The notes under the pieces were generated by a model, which saw only the letters and a list, made by a program, of their open reading frames with translations, ran no database searches and had not been told where the DNA came from. DNA of 15,168 nucleotides from JANOBJ01 sp031411575 (GTDB lineage Bacteria; Pseudomonadota; Gammaproteobacteria; Burkholderiales; Burkholderiaceae_C), in assembly GCA_031411575.1 (NCBI GenBank), contig JANOBJ010000388.1, positions 1 to 15,168 on the forward strand, given 5' to 3'. Made by a program: the position numbers and the translations under genes. This document shows positions 1 to 7,705 of this stretch, piece after piece. Each line of letters starts with the position of its first letter. Position 1 is the stretch's first letter.

Positions 1-1283
1 CCAATGCCACCACGGCGTCGGAAGCCATGGACAGCATCATCGGCGAAGATTTCGAGTTCGACGAAGCGTCGGTCGATGCAGCCGCCGACTCCAACGACAC
101 GGCGGTGGCCGAGGTCGAAGACGCTCCGGTCGTCAAGTTTCTGCACAAGATGCTGCTCGATGCCTTCAGCATGCGCGCGTCCGACCTGCACTTCGAACCT
201 TACGAGCACACCTACCGCGTACGGTTTCGCATCGACGGCGAGTTGCGCGAGATCGCCTCGCCGCCCACCGCCATCAAGGAAAAACTGGCCTCACGCATCA
301 AGGTGATTTCGCGCCTGGACATCTCCGAAAAGCGGGTGCCCCAAGACGGCCGCATGAAGCTCAAGATCGGGCCGGACCGCGTGATCGATTTTCGCGTCAG
401 CACGCTTCCCACCTTGTTCGGCGAAAAGATCGTGGTGCGGATTCTCGATCCCAACAGCGCCAAGCTGGGCATTGATGCGCTCGGCTATGACGCGGTGGAA
501 AAAGAGCGCCTGCTCAGCGCCATCAGTCGACCCTACGGCATGATTCTGGTGACGGGGCCAACCGGCTCAGGCAAGACGGTTTCGCTCTACACCTGCCTGA
601 ACCTGCTCAACAAGCCCGGCGTGAACATTGCGACCGCGGAAGACCCATCCGAAATTAACCTGCCTGGCGTCAACCAGGTCAACGTCAATGACAAGGCGGG
701 CCTGACGTTTGCCGCCGCGCTCAAATCGTTCCTGCGCCAGGACCCCGACATCATCATGGTGGGCGAGATTCGCGACCTGGAAACCGCCGATATCTCGATC
801 AAGGCCGCGCAAACTGGCCACTTGGTGCTGTCCACGCTGCACACCAACGATGCTCCCACCACCCTGACGCGCATGCGCAACATGGGCATCCAGCCGTTCA
901 ATATCGCGTCCAGCGTGATCCTCATCACGGCGCAGCGCCTGGCGCGCCGGCTGTGCGTGAACTGCAAGGCACCAGCCGATATTCCGCACGAAGCGCTGGT
1001 TGACGCCGGGTACAGCGAAGAAGACGTTGACGGCACCTGGACGCCCTACCGCCCGGTGGGTTGCTCGGCCTGCAACAACGGCTACAAGGGCCGCGTCGGC
1101 ATTTACCAGGTGATGCCCATCAGCGAGGAGATCCAACGCATCATCCTGCGCGATGGCAGCGCGCTCGAGATCGCCGAGCAGGCAGAACGCGAGGGCGTCA
1201 GGTCACTGCGCAAGTCGGGGTTGCAGAAAGTCAGGCAAGGTCTGACTTCGCTCGAAGAAGTGCTGGCCGTGACCAACGAATAA
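1..1283 (+). CDS. pilB: Type IV pilus assembly ATPase PilB (5' end outside window)
   Basis: This is the hexameric cytoplasmic ATPase that powers pilus extension through the PilC platform. The frame is open to the left edge (first full codon at 3), so about 427 residues are seen; full PilB proteins are usually near 570, so roughly 150 N-terminal residues are missing. Numbering from the Met at 27, the visible part has the end of the N2 domain (about 35-140), Walker A GPTGSGKT at 177-184, an Asp-box region around EDPSEI (205-210), Walker B DIIMVGEIRD at 241-250 and the His-box region GHLVLSTLHTN (264-274). Two CxxC pairs (Cys310/313 and Cys346/349) form the zinc site typical of PilB and GspE, which separates it from the retraction ATPase PilT. 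The stop is 21 bp before pilC. Ser208 stands where I expect a hydrophobic residue; otherwise all catalytic motifs look intact. Confidence 0.96.
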   Translation, partial: NATTASEAMDSIIGEDFEFDEASVDAAADSNDTAVAEVEDAPVVKFLHKMLLDAFSMRASDLHFEPYEHTYRVRFRIDGELREIASPPTAIKEKLASRIKVISRLDISEKRVPQDGRMKLKIGPDRVIDFRVSTLPTLFGEKIVVRILDPNSAKLGIDALGYDAVEKERLLSAISRPYGMILVTGPTGSGKTVSLYTCLNLLNKPGVNIATAEDPSEINLPGVNQVNVNDKAGLTFAAALKSFLRQDPDIIMVGEIRDLETADISIKAAQTGHLVLSTLHTNDAPTTLTRMRNMGIQPFNIASSVILITAQRLARRLCVNCKAPADIPHEALVDAGYSEEDVDGTWTPYRPVGCSACNNGYKGRVGIYQVMPISEEIQRIILRDGSALEIAEQAEREGVRSLRKSGLQKVRQGLTSLEEVLAVTNE

Positions 1284-1304
1284 CAGGGAAGTCAGGGGAA
1301 AACG

Positions 1305-2522
1305 ATGGCGACTTTAACGTCCAAGGACATCAAGGAATTCGTCTTCGAGTGGGAAGGCAAGGACCGCAACGGTAAACAGGTCCGTGGCGAGGTTCGCGCG
1401 GCCGGTCAAAACCAGGTGCAGGCGTCGTTGCGCCGCCAGGGCGTGCTGCCCACCAGGATCAAGAAGCGCCGCATGCGCTCGGGCAAGTCGATCAAGCCCA
1501 AGGACATGGCAATCTTTACGCGACAGCTGGCCACCATGATGAAAGCCGGCGTGCCGTTGCTGCAGGCCTTTGACATCGTTGGCCGTGGCAACCCGAATGC
1601 CAACGTCACGAAACTGCTCAACGACATCCGTACCGATGTCGAAACCGGCACTTCGTTGAGCGCCGCGTTCCGCAAGTTTCCGATGTACTTCGACAACCTG
1701 TACTGCAACCTGGTGGAAGCGGGCGAGGCGGCCGGTATCCTGGAACAGTTGCTGGACCGTCTGGCGGTCTACATGGAGAAGACCGAGGCCATCAAGTCGA
1801 AGATCAAGTCGGCGCTGATGTACCCGATTTCAGTGGTCGTGGTGGCCTTCGTGGTCGTGGCCGTGATCATGATTTTCGTGATTCCGGCATTCAAGAGCGT
1901 GTTCAGCTCGTTTGGCGCCGACCTGCCGGCACCTACGCTGTTTGTGATCGCGCTGAGCGAGTTTTTCGTGGCCTATTGGTGGCTGATCTTCGGCGGCATT
2001 GGCGGCGGCTTCTATTTTTTCATGCAGGCCTGGAAGCGCAATGAAAAAGTCCAGATGTTCATGGACCGCCTGATGCTGAAGATCCCGGTGTTCGGCACGC
2101 TGATCGAGAAGTCGTGCATCGCGCGCTGGACACGTACCCTGGCCACCATGTTTGCCGCCGGCGTACCGCTGGTGGAGGCGCTCGATTCAGTGGGCGGCGC
2201 ATCCGGCAACTCGGTGTATGCCATGGCGACCGAAAAGATCCAGCAGGAAGTCTCCACGGGTACCAGCCTGACGTCTGCCATGACCAACGCCAACCTGTTC
2301 CCCAGTATGGTGCTCCAGATGTGCGCCATCGGCGAGGAATCCGGCTCGATCGACCACATGCTGAGCAAGGCGGCCGACTTTTACGAGGCCGAAGTGGACG
2401 ACATGGTCGCTGGTTTGTCTAGCCTGATGGAGCCGATCATCATTGTTTTCCTGGGCGTGCTCATCGGCGGTATCGTGGTGTCCATGTACCTGCCCATCTT
2501 CAAGCTCGGCCAGGTCGTCTGA
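1305..2522 (+). CDS. pilC: Type IV pilus inner-membrane platform protein PilC
   Basis: This integral membrane platform couples PilB ATP hydrolysis to pilin insertion. The 405-residue length is normal for the family. It has two T2SSF domains, visible as an internal repeat: FTRQLATMMKAGVPLLQAFD at 71-90 and WTRTLATMFAAGVPLVEALD at 275-294. Each is followed by a membrane segment, about 171-195 and 376-398, with a further hydrophobic stretch at 211-240. The ATG at 1305 is preceded by a purine-rich AGGGGAAA, a good ribosome-binding site. The stop codon overlaps the pilD start by one base (TGATG at 2520-2524), which suggests translational coupling in a pilB-pilC-pilD operon. Confidence 0.96.
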   Translation: MATLTSKDIKEFVFEWEGKDRNGKQVRGEVRAAGQNQVQASLRRQGVLPTRIKKRRMRSGKSIKPKDMAIFTRQLATMMKAGVPLLQAFDIVGRGNPNANVTKLLNDIRTDVETGTSLSAAFRKFPMYFDNLYCNLVEAGEAAGILEQLLDRLAVYMEKTEAIKSKIKSALMYPISVVVVAFVVVAVIMIFVIPAFKSVFSSFGADLPAPTLFVIALSEFFVAYWWLIFGGIGGGFYFFMQAWKRNEKVQMFMDRLMLKIPVFGTLIEKSCIARWTRTLATMFAAGVPLVEALDSVGGASGNSVYAMATEKIQQEVSTGTSLTSAMTNANLFPSMVLQMCAIGEESGSIDHMLSKAADFYEAEVDDMVAGLSSLMEPIIIVFLGVLIGGIVVSMYLPIFKLGQVV

Positions 2523-3364
2523 TGGGGGTGGTGGCGTGGGTGGACGCGCTGGCGGTCGGTGTTCTGGGCTTGCTGGTCGGCAGCTTCCTCAACGTCGTCA
2601 TCTACCGGTTGCCGAAAATGTTGGAGCGGCAATGGGCCGCCGAATGCGCGGATCTGGCGGGCAAGGAACCGGCGACGGCCGAGCCGTTCAACCTGTTGGT
2701 GCCACGTTCGCGCTGCGGGCAATGCGGCCACGCCATCCGCTGGTACGAAAACATCCCCGTTCTGAGTTACGCGTTTCTGCGCGGCAAGTGTTCTGCCTGT
2801 GGCACGCGGATCAGCATCCGCTACCCGCTGGTTGAGCTTTTTACCGGCGCGCTGTTCGCCTTTTGCGGCTGGCGTTGGGGCCTGACCTGGACAGCGCTGG
2901 CATGGTGCGGATTCGCCGCAGCCATCGTGGCGCTGGCGTTCATCGACTGGGACACCACGCTGCTGCCCGACGACATCACCCTGCCGCTGACGTGGGCCGG
3001 GCTGATCGCAGCGGTTCTGGGCTGGAGCGGCGTGGCGCTTCCGACCGCGCTGTGGGGGGCGGTGGCGGGCTACCTGTCGCTCTGGTCGATTTACTGGGCT
3101 TTCCGGCTGCTGACGGGCAAGGAAGGCATGGGGTTTGGCGACTTCAAGCTGTTTGCCGCGCTCGGCGCCTGGTTCGGTGTCACCGCGTTGATCCCGATCA
3201 TCCTGATGTCATCGGTGATCGGCGCGGTGGTGGGCATTGCGATGAAATTTTCCAGCGGTCTGCGCGAAGGCGGCTATGTGCCGTTCGGACCGTTCCTGGC
3301 GGCGGCAGGCCTGACCGCCATGTTGTTTGGGCCCGAGTCCATCCTGCGGGTGGTCGGACTGTAG
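2522..3364 (+). CDS. pilD: Prepilin peptidase / N-methyltransferase PilD
   Basis: This polytopic inner-membrane aspartic protease cleaves type IV prepilins and type II secretion pseudopilins after the leader Gly and N-methylates the new N terminus. At 280 residues it is a full-length bifunctional form. The N-terminal segment GLLVGSFLNVVIYRLP (16-31) is the family signature. A cytoplasmic zinc loop carries Cys65/Cys68 and Cys90/Cys93, typical of forms that retain methyltransferase activity. The protease aspartates are in the IDWDTTLLPD segment (141-150) and Asp207 of GMGFGDFK. About seven further hydrophobic segments run to the C terminus. The start overlaps the pilC stop by one base, and the stop lies 4 bp before coaE. 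Confidence 0.96.
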   Translation: MGVVAWVDALAVGVLGLLVGSFLNVVIYRLPKMLERQWAAECADLAGKEPATAEPFNLLVPRSRCGQCGHAIRWYENIPVLSYAFLRGKCSACGTRISIRYPLVELFTGALFAFCGWRWGLTWTALAWCGFAAAIVALAFIDWDTTLLPDDITLPLTWAGLIAAVLGWSGVALPTALWGAVAGYLSLWSIYWAFRLLTGKEGMGFGDFKLFAALGAWFGVTALIPIILMSSVIGAVVGIAMKFSSGLREGGYVPFGPFLAAAGLTAMLFGPESILRVVGL

Positions 3365-3368
3365 CGCC

Positions 3369-3980
3369 ATGTCAACCGTGACCCGGCTGGGCCTGACGGG
3401 TGGCATTGGCAGCGGCAAGAGTACGGCCGCTCAGATGCTGGCGGACCTTGGCGCGGCCATCATCGATGCCGATGCGATTGCCCGCAGCGTCACGGCGCCG
3501 GGCGGTGCCGCCATGGGCGCCATTGCCACGGCGTTCGGCCATGACTATGTGCGTGCCGACGGCGCGCTGGACCGTGACCGCATGCGTGCACTCGCCTTCG
3601 CCGATCCAAACGCACGGCAACGGCTCGAATCGATCATCCATCCGCTGGTTGGGCAGGAGACCCAGCAGCAGGCGCGCAACGCGGTGGCGGCCGGCAAGCA
3701 ACTGGTGGTCTTCGACATTCCGCTGCTCGTGGAATCAGGCCGCTGGCGTGAGCGACTCGACCGGGTGCTGGTGGTGGATTGCTCGTCCGCTACGCAAGTC
3801 CAGCGGGTCATGGCGCGCAGCAGCGATATGACGGCCGCATCGGTGGAGCGCATCATCGCCGCCCAGGCGCCACGGCTCCTGCGGCTGGCGGCGGCAGATA
3901 TCGTGATCTGCAACGATGGCATCAGCCTGGACGAATTGCGCTCGGCCATTGGCCAGGTCGCGCGCAACTTCGGGCTATGA
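3369..3980 (+). CDS. coaE: Dephospho-CoA kinase CoaE
   Basis: CoaE phosphorylates the 3'-hydroxyl of dephospho-CoA with ATP, the last step of CoA biosynthesis, in the cytoplasm. The 203-residue product has the usual length. The N terminus reads MSTVTRLGLTGGIGSGKST, with the P-loop at residues 11-18. The DADAIAR segment just downstream, the RxxLESIIHPLV segment and the VVFDIPLLVESG segment are family hallmarks. I chose the ATG at 3369 because it puts the P-loop at the usual distance from the N terminus; an in-frame ATG 14 codons upstream would lie inside pilD. It starts 4 bp after the pilD stop, so it probably belongs to the same transcript, and its stop overlaps a possible zapD start (ATGA at 3977). 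Confidence 0.96.
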   Translation: MSTVTRLGLTGGIGSGKSTAAQMLADLGAAIIDADAIARSVTAPGGAAMGAIATAFGHDYVRADGALDRDRMRALAFADPNARQRLESIIHPLVGQETQQQARNAVAAGKQLVVFDIPLLVESGRWRERLDRVLVVDCSSATQVQRVMARSSDMTAASVERIIAAQAPRLLRLAAADIVICNDGISLDELRSAIGQVARNFGL

Positions 3981-4003
3981 TTCGCCGGTCTGGAAACATC
4001 AGC

Positions 4004-4759
4004 GTGATCCTGTACGAGTACCCCTTCAACGAACGCATCCGCACCTACCTGCGCCTGGAACACCTGTTCCGCCGGCTCGGCGAACTGGTGCCGCGCGACC
4101 ACCCGCTGGACCATCACTACGCGCTCGTCACCCTGTTCGAAGTGATGGACGTGGCGATGCGCGCAGACCTGAAAACCGATGTCCTCAAGGATCTGGACAA
4201 GCAAAAGCTTGCGCTCAACGGCTACCGGGGCAACCCGGCCATCGCAGAAGAGATGCTGGACGGCGTGATCGGTCAACTCGATGGCTGCTTCACCACCCTG
4301 AGCAGCCAGCCGGGCAAGGCCGGCCAGTCGCTGACCGAGAACGACTGGCTCATGAGCATCCGCAGCCGCGTGGGCATCCCTGGTGGCACCTGTGAGTTCG
4401 ATCTGCCGGCCTACTTCGCCTGGCAGCACCACGACGCGGCGAGCCGACGCGCGGACATCGAGCGCTGGGCCTCGACCCTGGCGCCGTTTGCCGAGTCGGT
4501 TCATCTGCTGCTCAAGCTGCTGCGCGATTCTGGCGTCCCGCAGAAAGTGATGACCAGTGGCGGGCAGTTCCAGCAGACCCTGCCCCAGGGCCGCACTTTT
4601 CACCTGATGCGCCTGCGGATCGATCCGGCCCAGGACCTGGTTCCGGAAATCAGCGGCAACCGGTTGATGGTGTCGGTGCGGCTGATGCGCCACGGCGACG
4701 ATGATCGGCTGCACGCCAGCGCCGAAGACGCGGCATTTGAAGTGACCTTGTGCTCCTGA
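4004..4759 (+). CDS. zapD: Cell division protein ZapD
   Basis: ZapD binds the C-terminal tail of FtsZ and crosslinks FtsZ filaments at midcell. The start is uncertain. GTG at 4004 gives a protein beginning (M)ILYEYPFNERIRTYLRLE, 251 residues, close to the usual family length and N terminus, with a weak GGAA eight bases upstream. An ATG at 3977, overlapping the coaE stop as ATGA, would add nine residues (MIRRSGNIS) that I do not recognise as part of the family. The body carries recognisable ZapD blocks such as LTENDWLMSIRSR, GTCEFDLPAYFAWQH and EISGNRLMVSVRLM near the C terminus. The order coaE-zapD-yacG is the same as in E. coli, supporting the call. The stop is 11 bp before yacG. Confidence 0.94.
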   Translation: MILYEYPFNERIRTYLRLEHLFRRLGELVPRDHPLDHHYALVTLFEVMDVAMRADLKTDVLKDLDKQKLALNGYRGNPAIAEEMLDGVIGQLDGCFTTLSSQPGKAGQSLTENDWLMSIRSRVGIPGGTCEFDLPAYFAWQHHDAASRRADIERWASTLAPFAESVHLLLKLLRDSGVPQKVMTSGGQFQQTLPQGRTFHLMRLRIDPAQDLVPEISGNRLMVSVRLMRHGDDDRLHASAEDAAFEVTLCS

Positions 4760-4770
4760 AGGCCCTGGCC

Positions 4771-4977
4771 ATGAACCCGCCTGATATCGAGCCCCAGATC
4801 GTCGTTTGCCCGGCCTGCAAGGGCGACAGCGTCTACGCCGTGGACAACCCGTACCGCCCGTTCTGCAGCGAGCGCTGCAAGAACATCGACTTCGGCGCGT
4901 GGGCCAGCGAGGCGTTCAGGATGCCCACTGAAGCGCCCCTCGACGACCAGCCTTTCGGCGACCCCAAAATTCAGTAA
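4771..4977 (+). CDS. yacG: YacG zinc-binding DNA gyrase inhibitor
   Basis: This 68-residue protein belongs to the YacG family, whose E. coli member binds GyrB and inhibits gyrase. Four cysteines form the zinc site: CPAC near residue 13 and CSERC about 20 residues on, followed by the family signature KNIDFGAWASE. The segment PYRPFCSERC is nearly diagnostic. ATG at 4771 is used, with GAAGG about nine bases upstream; a GTG at 4750 in the same frame would overlap the end of zapD and add seven residues. It is the last gene of the plus-strand operon. The stop codon lies at the edge of the AT-rich repeat-like element that fills the gap to mutT. Confidence 0.94.
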   Translation: MNPPDIEPQIVVCPACKGDSVYAVDNPYRPFCSERCKNIDFGAWASEAFRMPTEAPLDDQPFGDPKIQ

Positions 4978-5040
4978 ATTTGAGTCTAATTGGCCTCTGG
5001 TCCGCACCAATTGGTCATTTTATGCTATTCAATATGTAGC
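4974..5040. repeat. AT-rich repeat-like intergenic element between convergent genes
   Basis: Between the yacG and mutT stops the composition changes abruptly to AT-rich. The element contains AATTGG (4988-4993) repeated in inverted form as CCAATT (5007-5012), and the 10-bp palindrome ACCAATTGGT at 5006-5015. On the minus strand it runs from GCTACATATTGAATAGC through CCAGAGGCCAATTAGACTC to AAATTT. From memory this resembles short intergenic elements scattered through Comamonadaceae genomes, often with CTAGAGGCC and TTTGA ends; I cannot verify that here. Both flanking stop codons fall inside or against it. There is no long U-tract, so it is not a clear intrinsic terminator. Confidence 0.4.
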
Positions 5041-5493
5041 ACCCTGAAACTGCCGCTCTTCGGCCAGCCAAGTCAGCACGGGCACCGTTCCCGGCAGCAC
5101 CGGCACCGCGTGGACAGGCAGGTTCTCCCACGAATACCGCTGGGCTTCGCGCATCTGGAGGTCGCCCTGCCAGTCGCGTACCTTGCAGAAATTGAGCCGT
5201 ACCAGCGCATGCGGGTAGTCAACCAGTTCTGATTTCCAGGGTTCAACCGCGCCAACGGTGATGCCCAGTTCCTCGTGCAGTTCGCGACGCAGGGCTTGCT
5301 CGACAGTCTCGCCCATCTCCAGCTTGCCGCCGGGGAACTCCCAGTAACCGGCATAGACCTTGCCGGCCGGTCGAGAGGTCAGCAGAAATCGCCCGTCCGG
5401 CTGCAGCAGCACACCCACGGCGACATCGACGACCGCACGGTCCTTGCCGCCTTCGCGAGGCAAGGCAGCGTCGGCCACCAGCGGTGCGCTCAA
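5029..5493 (-). CDS. mutT: MutT-type Nudix hydrolase (8-oxo-dGTP diphosphatase)
   Basis: It probably hydrolyses 8-oxo-dGTP to the monophosphate, cleansing the nucleotide pool. A complete Nudix box GX5EX7REUXEEXGU is present at residues 56-78 (GKLEMGE then RELHEELGI), preceded by YAGYWEFPGG, which is very typical of MutT. No ATG gives a sensible start: the frame is open upstream into the ATPase gene. I use TTG at 5493, giving 154 residues, with GGGAG six bases upstream; GTG at 5478 (149 residues) is the alternative. The gene begins 13 bp after the ATPase stop. The C terminus lies in the AT-rich element, so its last residues (GATY) may be element-derived. MutT next to yacG and zapD is also seen in enterobacteria. 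Family is certain, exact substrate inferred. Confidence 0.9.
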   Translation of the reverse strand: MSAPLVADAALPREGGKDRAVVDVAVGVLLQPDGRFLLTSRPAGKVYAGYWEFPGGKLEMGETVEQALRRELHEELGITVGAVEPWKSELVDYPHALVRLNFCKVRDWQGDLQMREAQRYSWENLPVHAVPVLPGTVPVLTWLAEERQFQGATY

Positions 5494-5510
5494 CGGCGGC
5501 TCCCGCTCAT
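5490..5510 (-). other. Possible six-codon relay ORF between the ATPase gene and mutT
   Basis: On the minus strand ATG at 5510-5508 overlaps the ATPase stop as ATGA. It reads six codons (MSGSRR) to TGA at 5492-5490, which overlaps the TTG used as the mutT start as TTGA. The arrangement could hand terminating ribosomes from one gene to the next. This is read directly from the sequence; function is inference and chance is quite possible. Confidence 0.25.
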
Positions 5511-6379
5511 GCGGCGTGCTGGCCCGCGTAGTCCCGCGCAAACTGGTAGGCCACGCGGCCACTGCGCGAGCCCCGCTCCAGCGCCCAGACCAGCGCCTGC
5601 GGCCGCGCGGCCTCGATATCCGCCGGGCTGACACCAAACGACGAGAGCCACTGCGCCACGATGGTCAGGTATTCATCCTGCGAGAACGGGTAGAAGCTCA
5701 CCCACAGGCCAAACCGCTCCGACAAGGAAATCTTTTCCTCGATCACCTCGCCAGGGTGCACCTCGCCATCGGGCGTGTGCTTGTACGTCAGGTTCTCCGC
5801 CATGTACTCCGGCAGCAGGTGGCGGCGGTTGCTGGTGGCATAGATCAGCACATTGGGCGACGCGGCGGCCACCGACCCGTCGAGAATCGACTTCAGGGCC
5901 TTGTAGCCGGGTTCACCATCCTCGAAACTCAGGTCGTCGCAGAACACAATGAATTTCTCGGGCCGCGCGGCGACCACGTCCACGATGTCGGGCAGATCCG
6001 TCAGATCGGTCTTGTCCACCTCGATCAGGCGCAGCCCCTGAGGCGCGTAGGCATGCAGGCAGGCCTTGATGAGCGATGATTTCCCGGTGCCCCGCGCGCC
6101 GGTCAGCAGCACGTTGTTGGCCGGCTGGCCTGTCACGAACTGCCGCGTGTTGCGCTCGATTTTCTCTTTCTGACCGTCGATTTCCTGGAGGTCGTCCAGC
6201 CGCATGGCGCCAATGTGCCGCACCGGTTCCAGCGAGCCATGCCCGCTGGAACGCTTGCGGTACCGGTAGGCCACGGAAGCGGTCCAGTCAGGCGCCGACA
6301 GCGGTTGCGGCAGGACGGACTCAATGCGCGCCAGCAAGGCGTCGGCTCGGTCGAGCAGGCGTTCAAATTTCTCGTTCAT
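5507..6379 (-). CDS. DUF815 family AAA+ ATPase of unknown role
   Basis: The 290-residue protein has the features of the DUF815 family of P-loop ATPases (Pfam PF05673), whose cellular role is not established. After an N-terminal helical region (1-60) comes DLQEIDGQKEKIERN (63-77), then Walker A GARGTGKS at 94-101, Walker B FIVFCDDLSFE at 143-153, a sensor-1 Asn in ATSNRRHL (181-188) and SERFGLW (220-226), where Arg222 could be an arginine finger. All expected ATPase residues are present. No signal peptide or membrane segment is seen, so it should be cytoplasmic. It starts 6 bp after the argJ stop and is followed at once by mutT, so the three are likely co-transcribed. The ribosome-binding site before ATG 6379 is poor, which fits coupling to argJ translation. 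A molecular partner cannot be told from the context. Confidence 0.88.
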   Translation of the reverse strand: MNEKFERLLDRADALLARIESVLPQPLSAPDWTASVAYRYRKRSSGHGSLEPVRHIGAMRLDDLQEIDGQKEKIERNTRQFVTGQPANNVLLTGARGTGKSSLIKACLHAYAPQGLRLIEVDKTDLTDLPDIVDVVAARPEKFIVFCDDLSFEDGEPGYKALKSILDGSVAAASPNVLIYATSNRRHLLPEYMAENLTYKHTPDGEVHPGEVIEEKISLSERFGLWVSFYPFSQDEYLTIVAQWLSSFGVSPADIEAARPQALVWALERGSRSGRVAYQFARDYAGQHAA

Positions 6380-6385
6380 GGCCGG

Positions 6386-7615
6386 TCACGATCTGTAGTC
6401 GGCATTGATGGACACGTAGTCGTGGCTGAAATCACAGGTCCAGACGGTGTCGATAGCGCTGCCCCGGCCCAACGCCACGCGCACCGTGATCTCGCTCTGT
6501 TTCATGACGCGCTGGCCATCTTCTTCGCGGTAGGCCGGGTTGCGCCCGCCCGCGACGGCCACATGCACGTCGTCGAGGTACAGATCGATGGTGGTCTGAT
6601 CCAGATCGTCGATGCCGGCATAGCCAACGGCGGCCAGGATGCGCCCCAGGTTCGGGTCACTGGCGTAGAAAGCGGTTTTCACCAGCGGGGAGTGGGCGAT
6701 CGCATACGCCACCTGGCGGCATTCAGCCTGCGTCTTGCCGCCCTCTACCTGAACGGTGATGAACTTGGTGGCGCCCTCGCCGTCACGCACGATCGCTTGC
6801 GCCAGCTTTCGGGCCACACCCAACATGGCGTCGGCCAGCCGTCGCCCCTGCGCGCTGTCCAGCGAGGTGATGGGTGCGTGGCGCGCGTGGTTGGTGGCAA
6901 TCACCACAAAGGAATCGTTGGTGGACGTGTCGCCGTCGATGGTGACGCGGTTGAAGGAGCCGTCGGCCAGCTGCCGCGCCAGAGCCGGCATGAGCGCCGG
7001 AGCGACGCAGGCGTCGGTTGCCATGAACCCCAGCATCGTGGCCATGTTGGGTCGGATCATGCCGGCGCCCTTGCTGATGCCCGTGATGGTGACCGTCGCG
7101 CCATCAATGACCAGTTGCGCGCTGAATGCCTTGGCAACTGTGTCGGTCGTCATGATGCCCTCGGCGGCTCGCGCCCAGTTGTCCGGCTTCGCATCGGCCA
7201 GCGCCTTGGGCAGGCCCGCGATGATGCGTTCATGCGGCAGCGGCTCCATGATCACGCCGGTAGAGAACGGCAGTATCTGTTCGGGCGCCAGATCGAGTTC
7301 GCGCGCCAGGGCAATGCATACCGAGTTGGCCCGGACCAGGCCGTCGTCACCTGTTCCCGCATTGGCGTTGCCGGTGTTGATGACCATGGCGCGAATCCCC
7401 AGGCCCGACGCAAGGTGCGCCCGACAGACTTGGACCGGCGCTGCGCAGAACCGGTTTTGGGTGAACACGCCCGAGACCGAGGCGCCCTCATCGACCAGTA
7501 CCACGGTGAGGTCCTTGCGATTGGCCTTGCGAACGCCGGCCTCGGCGATGCCCATGCGCACGCCCGCAACGGGCAGCAGGTCAGCGGGGACGGGTGCGGA
7601 AAGATTGACGGGCAT
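6386..7615 (-). CDS. argJ: Bifunctional glutamate N-acetyltransferase / N-acetylglutamate synthase ArgJ
   Basis: ArgJ transfers acetyl from N-acetylornithine to glutamate, recycling acetyl groups in arginine biosynthesis; bifunctional forms also use acetyl-CoA. The precursor is cleaved autocatalytically into two chains. The cleavage block KGAGMIRPNMATMLGFMATD is at 182-201, with Thr193 as the expected nucleophile at the start of the second chain. VINTGNANAGTG (78-89) helps form the family's conserved core, and the C terminus CDFSHDYVSINADYRS is canonical. The length of 409 is typical. ATG 7615 has GAAAG about eight bases upstream. It lies downstream of the secA terminator, so it needs its own promoter, and is followed 6 bp later by the DUF815 ATPase. 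Confidence 0.97.
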   Translation of the reverse strand: MPVNLSAPVPADLLPVAGVRMGIAEAGVRKANRKDLTVVLVDEGASVSGVFTQNRFCAAPVQVCRAHLASGLGIRAMVINTGNANAGTGDDGLVRANSVCIALARELDLAPEQILPFSTGVIMEPLPHERIIAGLPKALADAKPDNWARAAEGIMTTDTVAKAFSAQLVIDGATVTITGISKGAGMIRPNMATMLGFMATDACVAPALMPALARQLADGSFNRVTIDGDTSTNDSFVVIATNHARHAPITSLDSAQGRRLADAMLGVARKLAQAIVRDGEGATKFITVQVEGGKTQAECRQVAYAIAHSPLVKTAFYASDPNLGRILAAVGYAGIDDLDQTTIDLYLDDVHVAVAGGRNPAYREEDGQRVMKQSEITVRVALGRGSAIDTVWTCDFSHDYVSINADYRS

Positions 7616-7638
7616 GGCTGGCTTTCATGAATCTGTTG

Positions 7639-7644
7639 ATTATC
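7639..7644 (-). promoter_or_regulatory. Candidate -10 element for argJ
   Basis: GATAAT on the minus strand matches TATAAT at five of six bases and lies 23 bp before the argJ ATG, just after the secA terminator. No good -35 hexamer is found at 16-18 bp, so the call rests on position and the -10 alone. Confidence 0.3.
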
Positions 7645-7661
7645 CGAAAAACGCGTCCACC

Positions 7662-7685
7662 AAAAGAAAACGGGCCGAAGCCCGT
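7662..7685 (-). terminator. Intrinsic terminator of secA
   Basis: On the minus strand a perfect 6-bp stem ACGGGC/GCCCGT closed by a TTCG tetraloop (7670-7685) is followed by TTTTCTTTT. It starts 20 bases after the secA stop. A GC-rich stem with an extra-stable tetraloop and a T tract is a textbook Rho-independent terminator, and it separates secA from argJ. Confidence 0.88.
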
Positions 7686-7705
7686 CTGCAGGTGGTGCAA
7701 CGGAC

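Noticed and set aside
3779..4003. An N-terminal extension of ZapD into coaE
   Set aside because: Family members begin close to the ILYEYPFNER segment; the upstream frame is antisense-like coding noise within coaE.
3545..4714. A 389-codon open frame on the minus strand across coaE and zapD
   Set aside because: It is antisense to two well-recognised genes, and its translation is of low complexity without known motifs.
4988..5015. An intrinsic terminator between yacG and mutT
   Set aside because: The AATTGG/CCAATT stem is AT-rich with a long loop and lacks a solid T tract on either side, so I list it as a repeat-like element only.
5494..5637. An N-terminal extension of the Nudix protein into the ATPase gene
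   Set aside because: It would overlap 131 bp of a conserved gene, and the translation is Arg-rich without family resemblance.
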